Part shown: piece by piece, positions 53,965 to 64,000 of the stretch | Position numbering within the stretch: the stretch's first letter is position 1 | Layout: every line of letters starts with the position of its first letter | Assembly: GCA_038380435.1 (NCBI GenBank) | Contig: JAWZYU010000027.1 | Span: 1,237,156-1,301,155 of the forward strand | Origin: Ryuthela nishihirai | Taxonomy: Eukaryota > Arthropoda > Arachnida > Araneae > Heptathelidae | DNA length: 64,000 bases | Direction: 5' to 3' | Made by a program: the position numbers and the translations under genes | Notes under the pieces: model-generated | What the model saw: only the letters and a program-made list of their open reading frames with translations | What the model was told of the DNA's origin: nothing | Databases searched by the model: none

Positions 53965-55115
53965 GGAGCTTTCTTAAAAGATCTTGTCTACTTGCATCTA
54001 AATCGAGTGGAAAGTCAGTGCGCCCTGCTGCTATTTCTCTAAATGCAAGCTTCCTGCAGGCACTGTCGTTATCCTTAAGACCGAGGAGTTTTAATTTGTA
54101 TTTACAGGGGGAAATTCCATATATTAACTGATACGCAGTCATACCTAACGATTAGTAATCGGCAGCAAATGAGTATGGTTTTGCATTCTTTTCCACACAA
54201 TGAATCTGCACTTCAGGAGCCACGTAGTATGGTGTGCCACAATAACCTTTAAATGAAGTGCCAATGGCAGACAATCCAAAATCTATAACTTTTATCTTGC
54301 ATAGATCATTAATTAAGACGTTAGCGCCTTTGATGTCTCTGTGAATAATATTTTTACCGTGAAGGTACTTCAATGCCATTCCCATCTGTCCCAGAATCAG
54401 ACGAATAACATCTGTATTGATACGAAACAGGGTAGGAAATTGCCGTAAGGTGACACTTTGGAAATGCTCAAAGAACAGAAAGTGCTTCTGCACATCTGAA
54501 GAAACTTGGTATTTCACATAATTATCATACTGGACACACAGAGGATTCTCTTTTACACTTCGAAGGATTTTAAGTTCGTTTTTTACCATCTCATCACTGC
54601 TAGTTTTCACTGAAATTACTTTTGCTGCCAGATCGATTCCCCGTTCTAAATCTCGAACTAAGTAAACGCATGCAAAGCCTCCTGCTCCTAATTGAGACAG
54701 CGATACCATTTTTGTTTCGATGTATTTAACATCAACACATCTGCTACAAATCTTTCTCCGTCTTTTTGGGTAATCAGGCAATTGTTTCAGTTTAGTTTCA
54801 TCAATTTCCTCTATTGGACATGGACAAAAGCATTCAATTCTCTCAAATATAGCTCGCTTTCTCAGGAAGCATTTAGACCGCACCACTTGGCATGCTGTTT
54901 AACACCATCGGGTCGAGAATTTTCAGCACGATTCTTTTTGCTAGGCACAAAATCACCACGATCATGAATTAGCTGTCCAGCATCTTCTATTAGTTCACTA
55001 TCATCGTCTTCATTTGTAAATGTCATGCAGCAAAACAACGATGAAATGTCGCCATTTGCTCTCTTTTTGCGAGAGAAACGGGACCTCAACCAGTCCCTCA
55101 ATCTGCAGAATGTCA
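53965..55115 (-). pseudogene. Ser/Thr protein kinase, N-terminal and catalytic part, interrupted by the Polinton
   Basis: The kinase core is clear: Gly loop LGAGGFACVYL, Lys in LAAKVISV, catalytic HRDIKGANVLI, DFGLSA, GTPYYVAPEV, and after it SLGMTAYQLIYGISPCKY. Three lesions are visible. An apparent frameshift near 54,880 separates an N-terminal segment (RLRDWLRSRFSRKKRANGD) from the kinase domain. An in-frame TAA at about 54,149-54,151 replaces the Trp of the usual D-x-W-S-x-G motif. At 53,964 the Polinton cuts the frame between codons equivalent to DLLRKL and LLKDPEQRLG. The subfamily is uncertain (AGC-like end). The presence of a splice donor after the C-terminal piece argues for a host gene. 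An acceptor-like TTCTGCAG lies near 55,105. Confidence 0.8.
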
Positions 55116-55440
55116 CTACTATGTCCCCTTTCTAAAGCATATATATCTTATGCACTTTATAACACTTTAATTGACTTTGCATTAACGAAACATATCTCAT
55201 ATCACATACTGATCACGCACATACCTCTTATCTTGTCAGAAAATCGAAATCGATTGAATCGGAGACCAGCTGGGAGCAGCAATGGTATCCCTGGCGATTG
55301 ACAAGAAAACTAATTTGTTACGATATTACGGCATTGTTACTAAGTGAAGGAATATACAGCCATATTATTCTAAACCGCTTATTTGCGTATTTCGGAAAAA
55401 AAGGAACATAAAGTCACATTATTAGAATATAGTTTCGTAA
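55116..55440. other. No gene seen
   Basis: AT-rich spacer between the kinase and LINE copy 3. Confidence 0.4.
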
Positions 55441-57819
55441 TTCAATGCCAAAGTTGGTACCGACTCTGACCTTTGGGGAGGAGTAATAGGCCCTTTTGGT
55501 ATTGGTAGCTGCAATGGCAATGGGCAACGTCTCCTACAGGTAAGTAAACTAAATGATTTCAGAATAACTAACACATATTACAAACACCGCGACATACATA
55601 AACACACATGGGTTTCACCTGATGGGCTGCATAAGAATATGATTGATTATATATTAATTAACAGCAAATGGGCTAGTTCTGTTAGAAATACCAGGGCATA
55701 TAGGGGAGCTGAAATTGGATCTGACCATTACCTTGTTAAAAGTGTCTTGCAACTTAAAGTTAAAAAGTGTTGTGCTAGGGTTAAAAAATTTACCTTTAAT
55801 ACCGAAGCTCTGAAAGACCCAGTTATAGCTAAAGCTTACCATGATAGGTTACTTAGTCATTATAACAGTCATGGTTTGCTTAATACTGAAGTTGAGGAAG
55901 AATGGGGCCATTTTAAACAGGCTTTTTTGGAAACTAACAGTACTCTTTTAGGGAAAAAGGAGCAGAGGAGGCAGAATTATTTAAGTGATAAGGCACTTGA
56001 GCTTATTTCAGAAAGAAGGAACTGCAGGAATGTCCTTAATCAGTACCCTACTAGTCCTAATAGAAAGCATTACAAAGAACTTAATAAACGTGTAAAGGAT
56101 CAGTTAGCTACTGATAAAAATCTTTGGCTTGATGGCCTTGCTGACAAAGCTGAGGAAGCAGTTAGACAGCACAACAGCAGAGAGCTGTACCAGATAGTTA
56201 ATGTTTTGTGTGGTAGAAAACAAACAGGTATACAGGGATTGAAGGATAAACAAGGCAAGGTTATAGAAGGTGAGGATTCTGTCATGGCTAGGTGGGCTGA
56301 GCATTTCAGTGATGTTCTAAACAATGTGGTTAGTTCTACTCCCATTGTTTGCAATGATGATAGATGCATTGTTGGCTTTAATGTTGGCCCTATAACACAA
56401 TCTGAAGTTAGTTTGGCTATTTCTAAACTTAAACTTCATAAATCCCCAGGGGTGGATGAAATTACTACGGAAATGCTTAGAGCTGGGAATGTTTCAGTTA
56501 CCATTTGGATGACTGAAATTTTGAATAACTTTTATGATAAAGGCATGGTTCCTAAAGATTTTACCAGAGCTATTATTATCCCTATTTTCAAAAAAGGTGA
56601 TCGCAGTTCTTGTGATAACTATAGGGGTATCAGCCTACTCTCCGTTCCAGGTAAAGTTCTTTCCATGATTGTGCTTAATAGAATTAAGAATCTGGTTGAC
56701 AGGCAATTGCGTGATGAGCAATGTGGATTCAGAAGTGGTAGGGGATGTGTAGATCAGATATTTTCACTTAGGCAGATTCTTGAGAAATGTTTAGAGTTTC
56801 AGAAACCTTTGGTTGCTAGCTTTGTTGATTTCAAAAAGGCTTTCGACTCTGTTGATCGTCATAATTTTTGGTTGATTGTGATATCATATGGTATACCAGA
56901 CAAGTTAGTTAACATAATGAAAGCTCTCTATAATAACACTGAGTCATGTGTGAGGGTTGGTAAGTCTTGTAGCAATTGGTTTAGCATTACTTCTGGTGTT
57001 CGACAAGGGTGCATTTTGTCTCCTTTTCTCTTTAGTTTGGTTGTTGATTATGTTATGCGAAATTCACTTCAAGGGAAAGCTTTTGGCCTTAAATGGGCTG
57101 GAGATACGAAAATTTCTGATTTAGATTATGCTGATGATTTAGCCCTTTTGGCAAATGATGTTGATGAGATGAACTCTTTCATTCGAACTGTTGATGAGAC
57201 TGGTAGTACAGTAGGTTTGGTTATAAACAGAAAGAAAACTAAAGTGATGAAAATTGGTCAGGCAGGTTGTGATTCAGTTAATCTGAATGGTTGCAGTCTT
57301 GAGCAGGTGTCACAGTTTAATTACCTTGGGAGCTGCGTAACTGATACTGGTGATGTGCGGCATGAGATTAACAGACGAATAGGTATTGCTGCCGGGACTT
57401 TTAAGAATCTATGGAGATTGTGGAGAAATAGGCGTATACACCTAAAGACTAAAATTAGACTGTATAATAGTTTGATTCTTTCTAGGGTTAGTTATGGTAA
57501 TGAAACTTGGACGCTGTGTAAGCAAGATAACAGGAAACTAGATGCTTTTGATTCTAGATGCTTACGCAGTATCTTGGGTATTAGGTGGTTTAACTTTGTA
57601 ACTAATGATGAGGTTAGGCAAAGGAGTCTGCAACCTCCTTTAAGCAGCATATTGTGCAGAGAGAGACTTTGCTGGTTTGGCCATGTTGCCCGTATGGATA
57701 ATTATAGATTGGCGAATAGGGTTATGAACAGTGTGCCTAGAGGCCTCAGAAGGAGGGGGAGACCTAGGATGCGGTGGGCAGACAATGTCAAACAGGACCT
57801 TGTTAGAATTGGTGTGTAG
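55441..57819 (+). pseudogene. LINE copy 3 endonuclease remnant plus reverse transcriptase
   Basis: The open frame covers the endonuclease end (GSDHYLVKSVLQ) and a complete RT. It includes IIIPIFKKGDRSSCDNYRGI, GFRSGRGCVDQIFSLRQ, FVDFKKAFDSVDRHN (first catalytic Asp), GVRQGCILSPFLFSL and DYADDLALLA (other two). The C-terminal domain follows (CWFGHVARMDNYRL, GRPRMRWADN). It ends at TAG (57,817-57,819), where copy 2 has a Gln codon, 30 or so codons before the family stop. Lacking the 5' half and an initiator, it cannot be autonomous. Confidence 0.88.
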
Positions 57820-57940
57820 TGGCCGGATGCAGCAGATGTAGCTCAGGACAGATATGCTTGGAGAATTAAACTGCGCGGTCTGGTTGGACCTCCATAGCCC
57901 ATGGCTGCTTGAGGATGATGATGATGATGATGATGATAAA
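55441..57940 (+). mobile_element. LINE copy 3, 5'-truncated, RT frame almost intact
   Basis: It starts abruptly inside the endonuclease (FNAKVGTDSDLWGG) and ends in a GAT microsatellite followed by AAAATAAATATAAATAAG. The 5' truncation is the usual result of incomplete target-primed reverse transcription. It is nearly identical to copy 2 over its whole length. Confidence 0.92.
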
Positions 57941-60698
57941 ATAAATATAAATAAGAAATAATTTTCAGACCTCTGCTTGTCACAGAGGCCTGAAGAGAGC
58001 AAAGAGATGCGTACCCAATGACTCTCTAGAAGATCGCTTGGAGTGGGGGAATCAGTTGCAAGATTCTAACAATTGGTGGTGAGGGCGATTGACCTTCAGT
58101 TTCAAAACTGGATACAGAATGACTTCATTACTTTTTACTCGTCACGAGTTTTGTGTCATCATCCGTGATTTTATTGACAACCAAATAAGGTAAACCTTTC
58201 CTTTGCATGAGTCCTGATGATTTCATAGAGGTTATGTCTGTCGTCTGCAGTAATGTAAAAAAAATTGTATTGGTTTGTGAGCAGCACACTATCGGTATAA
58301 AATTAAAGAGAAATTAAAATAATAATAATAGAAATAGTAAAGAATAATGGAAATTTTTATAGCCCCTTTTGCAAAATTAATATAAATTCATTTGGTCCCT
58401 TTATTTATTACGACACATATAAATGGATTAATAGTAATAAATAATAAAAAATAAATTTTATGGTTCCCCCCTAAAAAAGGGGAAATGTGAAAAATTTCTT
58501 TATTTCATTTTTAGTTACATGGGGAATAATTTGTTATGAAGAGCACCTATCTTACCCCTGCTTTCGATAAGGATTGCTCGATAAGGATCCTGTGGCATTG
58601 CAGAAGCTTTCATCACGCATCGCTGCCATCGGACACCATAGGGGAGGCGATATCGCAACAAGTGCTACGCCACCTGGCGGCGTTTTCACTTCACTTCCTA
58701 TTGATTTTCGCTTCACATTTCTAGGTTTCTGTGTCTATCGAAAAGCAACTGTTTTGACACCAACTGTTCCACAATTAACTTTCGAACGCGACAGAGAAGC
58801 TTAGTGATTTATGTGTCAAATGAAAGCTTGTAACCTGGGGAATGTCATAAGCTATTTAAAAATTAACTCTCCATGTTTTCTTTCCCCCTAAAAAAGGAAA
58901 AATATGAAAAATATTGTTACGCTTTTTCTCCAGAACGCGAAAACCGAAAGGAAGTGGAAGTGTTCCCCCCTAAAAAAAGGGGAAATATGAAAACGATTGT
59001 TCCTCTATATCGCCAGAACACGAGCGTTAAAAATAACAAGCTATGCATCAAAGCGTGTGATGCGGTGAGTGTCATAAATTATACAAAATTGAACCCCCCC
59101 CCCTCCCATGGTTCACCCCTAAAAAAAGGAGAAATGTGAAAACGATTATTCCGCTATTTCGGAGAGCGAAGGCCGAAACTAACAAGCTAGGCATCAAATG
59201 AAATTTTGCAAGATCGCTTCGACTGCGGGACTCGTTTGCAAGATTCTAACAATCATTGCTGCAAGCGATTGACGTTCAGTTTCGAAACTGGATGCAGAAC
59301 GATTTCATTACTTTTCAACCATCACAGGTTTTGTGTCGTCATCCTTAATTATCCACCGAATTGTTGTTTTTATTCAAAACCAAATAACGTAAACCTTTTA
59401 TTTGCATGCGTCCTGATGGACAGATTAGTGACGATGATTTAGTAGAGGTTGTGGCCGAGTGGTTAGCACGCTTGGCTTGTAATCTACGGGACGGGTTCGA
59501 GCCCCGGGTAAGGCATGGATGTGTGTGTGATTTTTCTGCTGAGGTCCTGCCATCCTCTCAGACCTTCTACTATGGCATATAAACTGACAGGCTCCTGTCA
59601 GACCTCTGTGGCAAGCAGCTGCTTGAGGGGGTATTTATTTATTTATTATATATGTCCGTCGTCTGCAGTAATGTTAAAAAATTTGCATTGGTTTGCGAGC
59701 AGCACTATCGGTATCAAATTAAGTAGTGATGGATGTGGTTTCCTCTCCACAAAGCACAAATATTATTTCGCATTTTGCCATGTGGGGAATGTTAGAGGTG
59801 AAAAGAATTCCACTTCCTTTCTTCTTCCCCCCTAAAAAAGAGGAAATATGAAACGATTGTTCCTCTATATCTTCTGAACGCATGGACATAAAATTATAAA
59901 AATATATATATATTAATAAAAAAATATGAATAAATCTCATTTTTGCGACTGTCGCAGACTTTTTCTAATTTTGACTTCCACCATTCTCCCTCCCCCCTAA
60001 AAAAAGAGGCAGATTTTCGCGTGGGGGTGCGGAACTTAACGAGTGTGACGTCCCCAATGTCATGGGCTCTCTTTAACACTGTTCCAAAGGAAGGTGGAGA
60101 AAAAAAAATGTGGTCGATGCTCATGAGTCATATCAAATGAAAGTTTATGAAAGTAGGTATTTTTAGTGACAAGCAAAAAATATAATACAAAAAATAAGAG
60201 AAGATAGGTCATCTAAATTTATTTCCCTTACCAGCTGAAAGGTCCAATCTTTCTTTGTACTTAATATGAATGGAAAGATTTCATGATCTGGATCCTTACC
60301 TGTTACGTCCTTACCATATGAGCCCTAAAAAGTAGGAAATGACATTAAAACACATCGATGGTGCAATCACTCACTGAGTTCGTATTCACTTCAAAGGAAG
60401 ATAGGGCGCCGCCAATCTCGTTTTAGGTGGGAGGGAAATGGTGGAAGACAAAATTCGAAATAGTCTACGACAGTCCTCATATGAGATTTCATTTCACACG
60501 TAACTCGTAACTGTAGGTGCTCGAGTTCGGAAGATGTAGCTGAACAATCCTTTTCATATTTCCTCTTTTTTAGCGGGAAAGGAAGCATGAGGAGGTTAGT
60601 TTTTTTTAAATAGCCTCCATATATAATAAAACAGCATCCAGTAACGTTTCGGATTTACATGGCAATTTTCAGATTCACTGATTAAAATTTTGTAACTA
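57941..60698. other. Duplicated non-coding region with recurrent C-run/A-run motif
   Basis: No gene is supported. The block 58,025-58,320 is repeated, diverged, at 59,212-59,725 (shared words GCAAGATTCTAACAAT, GATTGACSTTCAGTTTC, GTCTGCAGTAATGT). The second copy carries a SINE. A motif CCCCCCTAAAAAAGGGGAAA followed by TATGAAAACGATTGTTCC-like sequence recurs at about 58,465, 58,885, 58,965, 59,115, 59,828 and 59,992, and inverted near 60,560. Confidence 0.6.
59451..59648 (+). repeat. SINE family A, best-preserved copy
   Basis: The tRNA-like head is GTGGCCGAGTGGTTAGCACG with A box, and the B box lies in GGGTTCGAGCCCCGGG. The body contains CAGACCTTCTACTATGGCAT and ACTGACAGGCTCCTGTCAGA, then GCAAGCAGCTGCTTGAGGGG and a (TATT)n tail. 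The paralogous block at 58,025 lacks it, giving a pre-insertion comparison. Confidence 0.9.
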
Positions 60699-60952
60699 CA
60701 GTAGCTCTCACTTATCCGGTCTCGGTTCAACCGGCCTCCGATTTAACCGGTCGTTCCAAGAAGTGGAAGCAAGTCGCCGCGTGTTTTGTTTGGAGTGCAG
60801 CAGATATTTGCTTCAATATCCTCTTTGTGAATAGTACAGTGTACTGTGCGTATACAGGAGTGTGTGTTGTGAGCTATTAATTATTTGTGTGGTACAAAAT
60901 GAGTTGGTGCAAGCGTAATGTCATTACCATGGAAATGAAATTAAAAGGGCGC
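60699..60952 (+). pseudogene. pogo/Tigger-like transposon, 5' end only
   Basis: CAGTAGCTCTCACTTATCCGG resembles the terminal repeat of Tigger-type elements. About 200 bp later an ATG at 60,899 opens MSWCKRNVITMEMKLKG, matching the start of the CENP-B/jerky-type DNA-binding domain. The sequence is cut off at about 60,952 by the Polinton-derived repeat. Confidence 0.55.
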
Positions 60953-62115
60953 TATCTAGTGCCTATGAGGCTGGCGCTATCTAGTGCCTATGAGGGACAC
61001 TATTTTCCCCTGGCGCTATCTAGTGCCTATGAGGGACACTATTTTCCCAAAAAATCCTTATTTTAACTCTAATTTTAAGCCCTCTTTCTCGAATAGTCTC
61101 GATTTTCCTTTATCGATTTTTCTTTATTTCAGACCACCCAATGGTTGACTTATATTTTAAACCCTCCACTTGCAGACCCCCTGGTTGACCTATATTTTAA
61201 GCCCTACCTATATTTTAAGCCCCCTCCTTCCCTCAGATTACAAGCCTCAGAATAATTGCACAGAAAAGGATGACACAAGTCTCAATTGTAAAAACACCTC
61301 CAAAAAGACCCCCTGGTTGACCTATATTTTAAGCCCTACCTATATTTTAAGCCCCCTCCTTCCCTCGGACCGGCTGATGCACGCCTCAGAATAATTGTAC
61401 AGAAAAGGATGATTACAAGTCTCAATTGTAAAAACACCTCCAAAAAGACCCCCTGGTTGACCTATATTTTAAGCCCTACCTATATTTTAAGCCCCCTCCT
61501 TCCCTCGGACCGGCTGATGCATGCCTCAGAATAATTGTACAGAAAAGGATGATTACAAGTCTCAATTGTAAAAACACCTCCAAAAAGACCCCGGTTGACC
61601 TATATTTTAAGCCCTACCTATATTTTAAGGCCCCTCCTTCTCTCGGACCAGCTGATGCACGCCTCAGAATAATTATACAGAAAAGGATGATACAAGTTTC
61701 AATTGTAAAATCAACTCCCAAAGTTGTATTCTTATTAAACCTCCCTTCCCTTAAAAAATTAATCGGTGGTGTCCAATGCGTATTTTAGTACATCTCCTGT
61801 ATTTAAAAACTCGCTAGGTATTCATCTGAAATTTTACAAGACCACTCAACTCTTTCTGAATGACAACGGTCAGAATGCCTAATGCAGCTCTCTAAATAAA
61901 ACTTTCTTTAACAGAAAATCAACTCTCCAAGTTGTATTTTTATTAATTAAACACTCATCAAAACCACACATCCCTTCTATTAAAAGTTACCTCTATTAAA
62001 ACTTCACAAACTCACGTCCTTTTACAAGTTCCCTAGACATGTTGTATATTCTCTGTATTTATTCCTTATAATTAAACACTCATCAAAAATTCTCTCACCT
62101 TTATTAAAAAATCAC
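60953..62115 (-). mobile_element. Truncated inverted copy of the Polinton right subterminal region
   Basis: Read on the minus strand it follows the order of 53,040-53,700 of the complete element: TTTTAATAAAGG, the AATACAACTTKGAGAGTTGA block, the CAATTGAGACTTGT repeats, then the CTTAAAATTAGAGTTAAAA and CTAGATAGC words. A unit of about 130 bp (GGTTGACCTATATTTTAAGC ... ACCTCCAAAAAGACC) is expanded to about four copies. At its left edge GGCGCTATCTAGTGCCTATG occurs three times. No TIR or gene is present. Confidence 0.8.
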
Positions 62116-62159
62116 TCCATGATCGTAATAAAAAACAGTTTTCTGTAGATGGGTTTCAT

Positions 62160-62285
62160 CAAAAAAAAAAAAAAAAAAAAAAAAATCCTCCCCCTGCAGT
62201 GAGATTCGAACCGACTATCTTGGGCTCGATAGCCGGACGCACTCCAGTATGGTTTGTACTTAATGTGGCCTAGATTCGTGTCGAA
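62160..62285 (-). repeat. tRNA-like SINE fragment with poly-T/A run
   Basis: On the minus strand a B-box-like GGTTCGAATCT follows a CTATC/GATAG stem-loop, and then a run of more than 20 T starts near 62,186, as in a Pol III-type unit. The acceptor stem does not pair, so it is not a tRNA gene. Confidence 0.45.
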
Positions 62286-62737
62286 CGGGTCAGACATTTC
62301 ATATATTAACCTAGTACGTTTTTTACAACCTTCGTATTCTTTATAACTAGCTTTTTCTACGTATTTCTTATAATGAACCCGATAGTCCTTTCACATTAAC
62401 ATATGTATTTTTATAACTCACGTATTTTAAGTCCGTTTCAGTAACACTTATTTCTTTTAACTCTGTGACTGTTGGCTGTCGCTTACTAGGACTATCCACA
62501 GTAACTATTTTTAAAAGACTGGCAAGCAGAAAATGCCGATGGGTAAAAAATTAATAGAAACTGATTATACTCGTCATGATGAAAAATATTGAGGGGTAAT
62601 AGGGTTGACCTAAAAGACTCAGTGTTCGGATCCTCACCCTGGACAACGTTTCACTGACGGATGGTTAAGTCTTGTGAAATTATTCCAAACGGGGAATCAC
62701 AAGGGTTTTATTAACGAATGAATCTTGATCTGTGCTG

Positions 62738-62940
62738 CTTCCGTGTCAGGAGCACTGCCTTACATCTATATACCACTCAACTCTTTCTGAGTTTAAATTA
62801 AATAAATTTATTTAATTTTTTTATAATTTTATCTATATACCACTCAACTCTTTCTGAATTCTTTCTAATTTTTTCCGTTGTCATTCAGAAAGAGTTGAGT
62901 GGTATTCATGCTGCTTCCGTGTCAGGAGCACTGCCCACTA
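62738..62940. repeat. Mixed direct and inverted repeat cluster
   Basis: GCTGCTTCCGTGTCAGGAGC (then ACTGCC) occurs at about 62,738 and 62,910. CCACTCAACTCTTTCTGA occurs at 62,778 and 62,840, and inverted at 62,886. The latter word also occurs at 61,846 at the edge of the Polinton-derived fragment. Confidence 0.75.
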
Positions 62941-64000
62941 ACACTCTTTATCGTGGTTTTCGGACTCGATATTTTTCCAAGTCTCGAGACGGTTCTCCCA
63001 ATTCTATCCTTTACGATGCAAGGCCGTTTCAATGTACTCAATGTAGACAAACCCTTTTGAAATGACGCGTCCTAAACCTCCAAGTGCTGAGCTTATTAAA
63101 ATTAGTCTTCATCGGGTTGGTGCCGTCAGATATCTGTGTTTCCACGTAGTAATGCTACACTGAAGAAAAATCGGCTAAAAAACCGTCTTTCACATCGTTT
63201 GCGTGGGAACGTATGCCGCATCACGCTGTTGAAATCGGGTAAAAAATAACTTTTTTTTTTTGTACGCAGTAGAATGTTCAAAGTACGTTGCAGTTACTCT
63301 TGCGTAAAAACTTTAGTTCCATCATAAATGCACGTTAATGATGTAGGGGAACATTAGTTTTAGCAAATACTTCAACTATAAAAAAAAAAATTTAATGTCT
63401 TACGCACCCTTTCAACTTACCTGCACTAATCCACTGATATTTTATTTGCAGCTGGACTGATAGTCAAAATTTAGCAAATATTACAAAGAATCCGCCTAAC
63501 TAACTGTGACAACAGGAAAAAGTGTAAAAATCACATAAAAATGCACAGGGTGGGTGTAAAAATCGTTCCAAAAAGAGAACATTATAACTCGAATAGTAAG
63601 ACAGAAAAATTCAAAGAAAGTGATACATGTAACAGTCATAAATAAGGTGAAACGGGATTTTCTTTACCATACCTATTAATGCATGCCAATTAGTGTGGAA
63701 AATAAGTGATCCTAATGACTAACTGATAAATGTCCCTCTTTAACAGATGACATGCTTTCATAGCTAAAAGAGCGCGTGCTTTTATGAGACGGTAGCATTA
63801 TGTTTATTTAATCTATCTTTTAAAATCTGACAAAACCATACGTACCCGTTAGGGTACAATGTTTAAGCAGTTTTTTTTTACCAAACCGTTCACAAAAAAT
63901 GTAAGAGGTGTAACACCCTGTGTAAAATATATGTATACGACTAAATAGTCTTTAAGCAACTATTATGTAGTCACTTTATGGGTAGTATAAACTATTCTCA
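62941..64000. other. No gene seen
   Basis: About 1 kb is without recognisable coding, RNA or repeat features. Confidence 0.4.

Noticed and set aside
53965..55115. Kinase as a gene carried by the Polinton
   Set aside because: It lies outside the TIR and target duplication, and its C-terminus continues on the other side of the element.
59451..59525. Functional tRNA gene (Leu/Ser-like head)
   Set aside because: It is continuous with the repeated body seen in six other copies. It is a SINE head.

Overview
The window looks like animal, most likely arthropod, nuclear DNA. It is AT-rich, intron-bearing and densely packed with transposable elements. The clearest ordinary host exon is on the minus strand at 13,486-13,848 and encodes the N-terminal C2 domain of a novel-type (epsilon-like) protein kinase C, ending in a splice donor. 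A second host-like gene is a minus-strand serine/threonine kinase that is now split in two (53,965-55,115 and 37,067-37,155) by a large insertion.

The centrepiece is that insertion: a structurally complete Polinton/Maverick (adintovirus-like) element at 37,156-53,964. It is 16,809 bp long, with 184-bp terminal inverted repeats and a 6-bp target duplication (GGAGCT). A compact plus-strand block of overlapping genes encodes a proline-rich protein, an RNase H/exonuclease-like protein, two proteins with PC4-like folds, a chromodomain integrase, a minor capsid protein, a virion-core-like protein, the double-jelly-roll major capsid protein, an adenain-type protease, a packaging ATPase and two small proteins. 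Convergent to it, on the minus strand, lies protein-primed DNA polymerase B. I read it as a four-exon gene whose three introns are homologous to each other, and whose first three exons add a Ser/Thr/Pro-rich, partly repetitive N-terminal extension to an OTU-like domain and the polymerase.

The second unusual unit is a non-autonomous LTR retrotransposon at 30,817-34,705 (minus strand), with near-identical LTRs, a tRNA-Leu-type primer site, a polypurine tract and a 4-bp target duplication. Its single 959-codon open frame joins a Gag-like coiled coil, about 350 residues of thymidine phosphorylase, a degraded C2H2 zinc-finger stretch and a Pol tail. It looks like a retroelement that captured host coding sequence.

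The remainder is a layered transposon landscape. There are three copies of one APE-type LINE (994-6,255 interrupted; 16,487-20,140; 55,441-57,940) and a different decayed LINE at about 10,960-11,660. There are also Tc1-like, mariner-like and pogo-like remnants, a palindromic tRNA-derived foldback at 4,075-4,553, two recurrent SINE-like families (A and B), several minisatellites, and a truncated inverted copy of the Polinton right end at 60,953-62,115. Long stretches in between (for example 20.1-22.7 and 62.3-64.0 kb) are AT-rich with no gene I can support.
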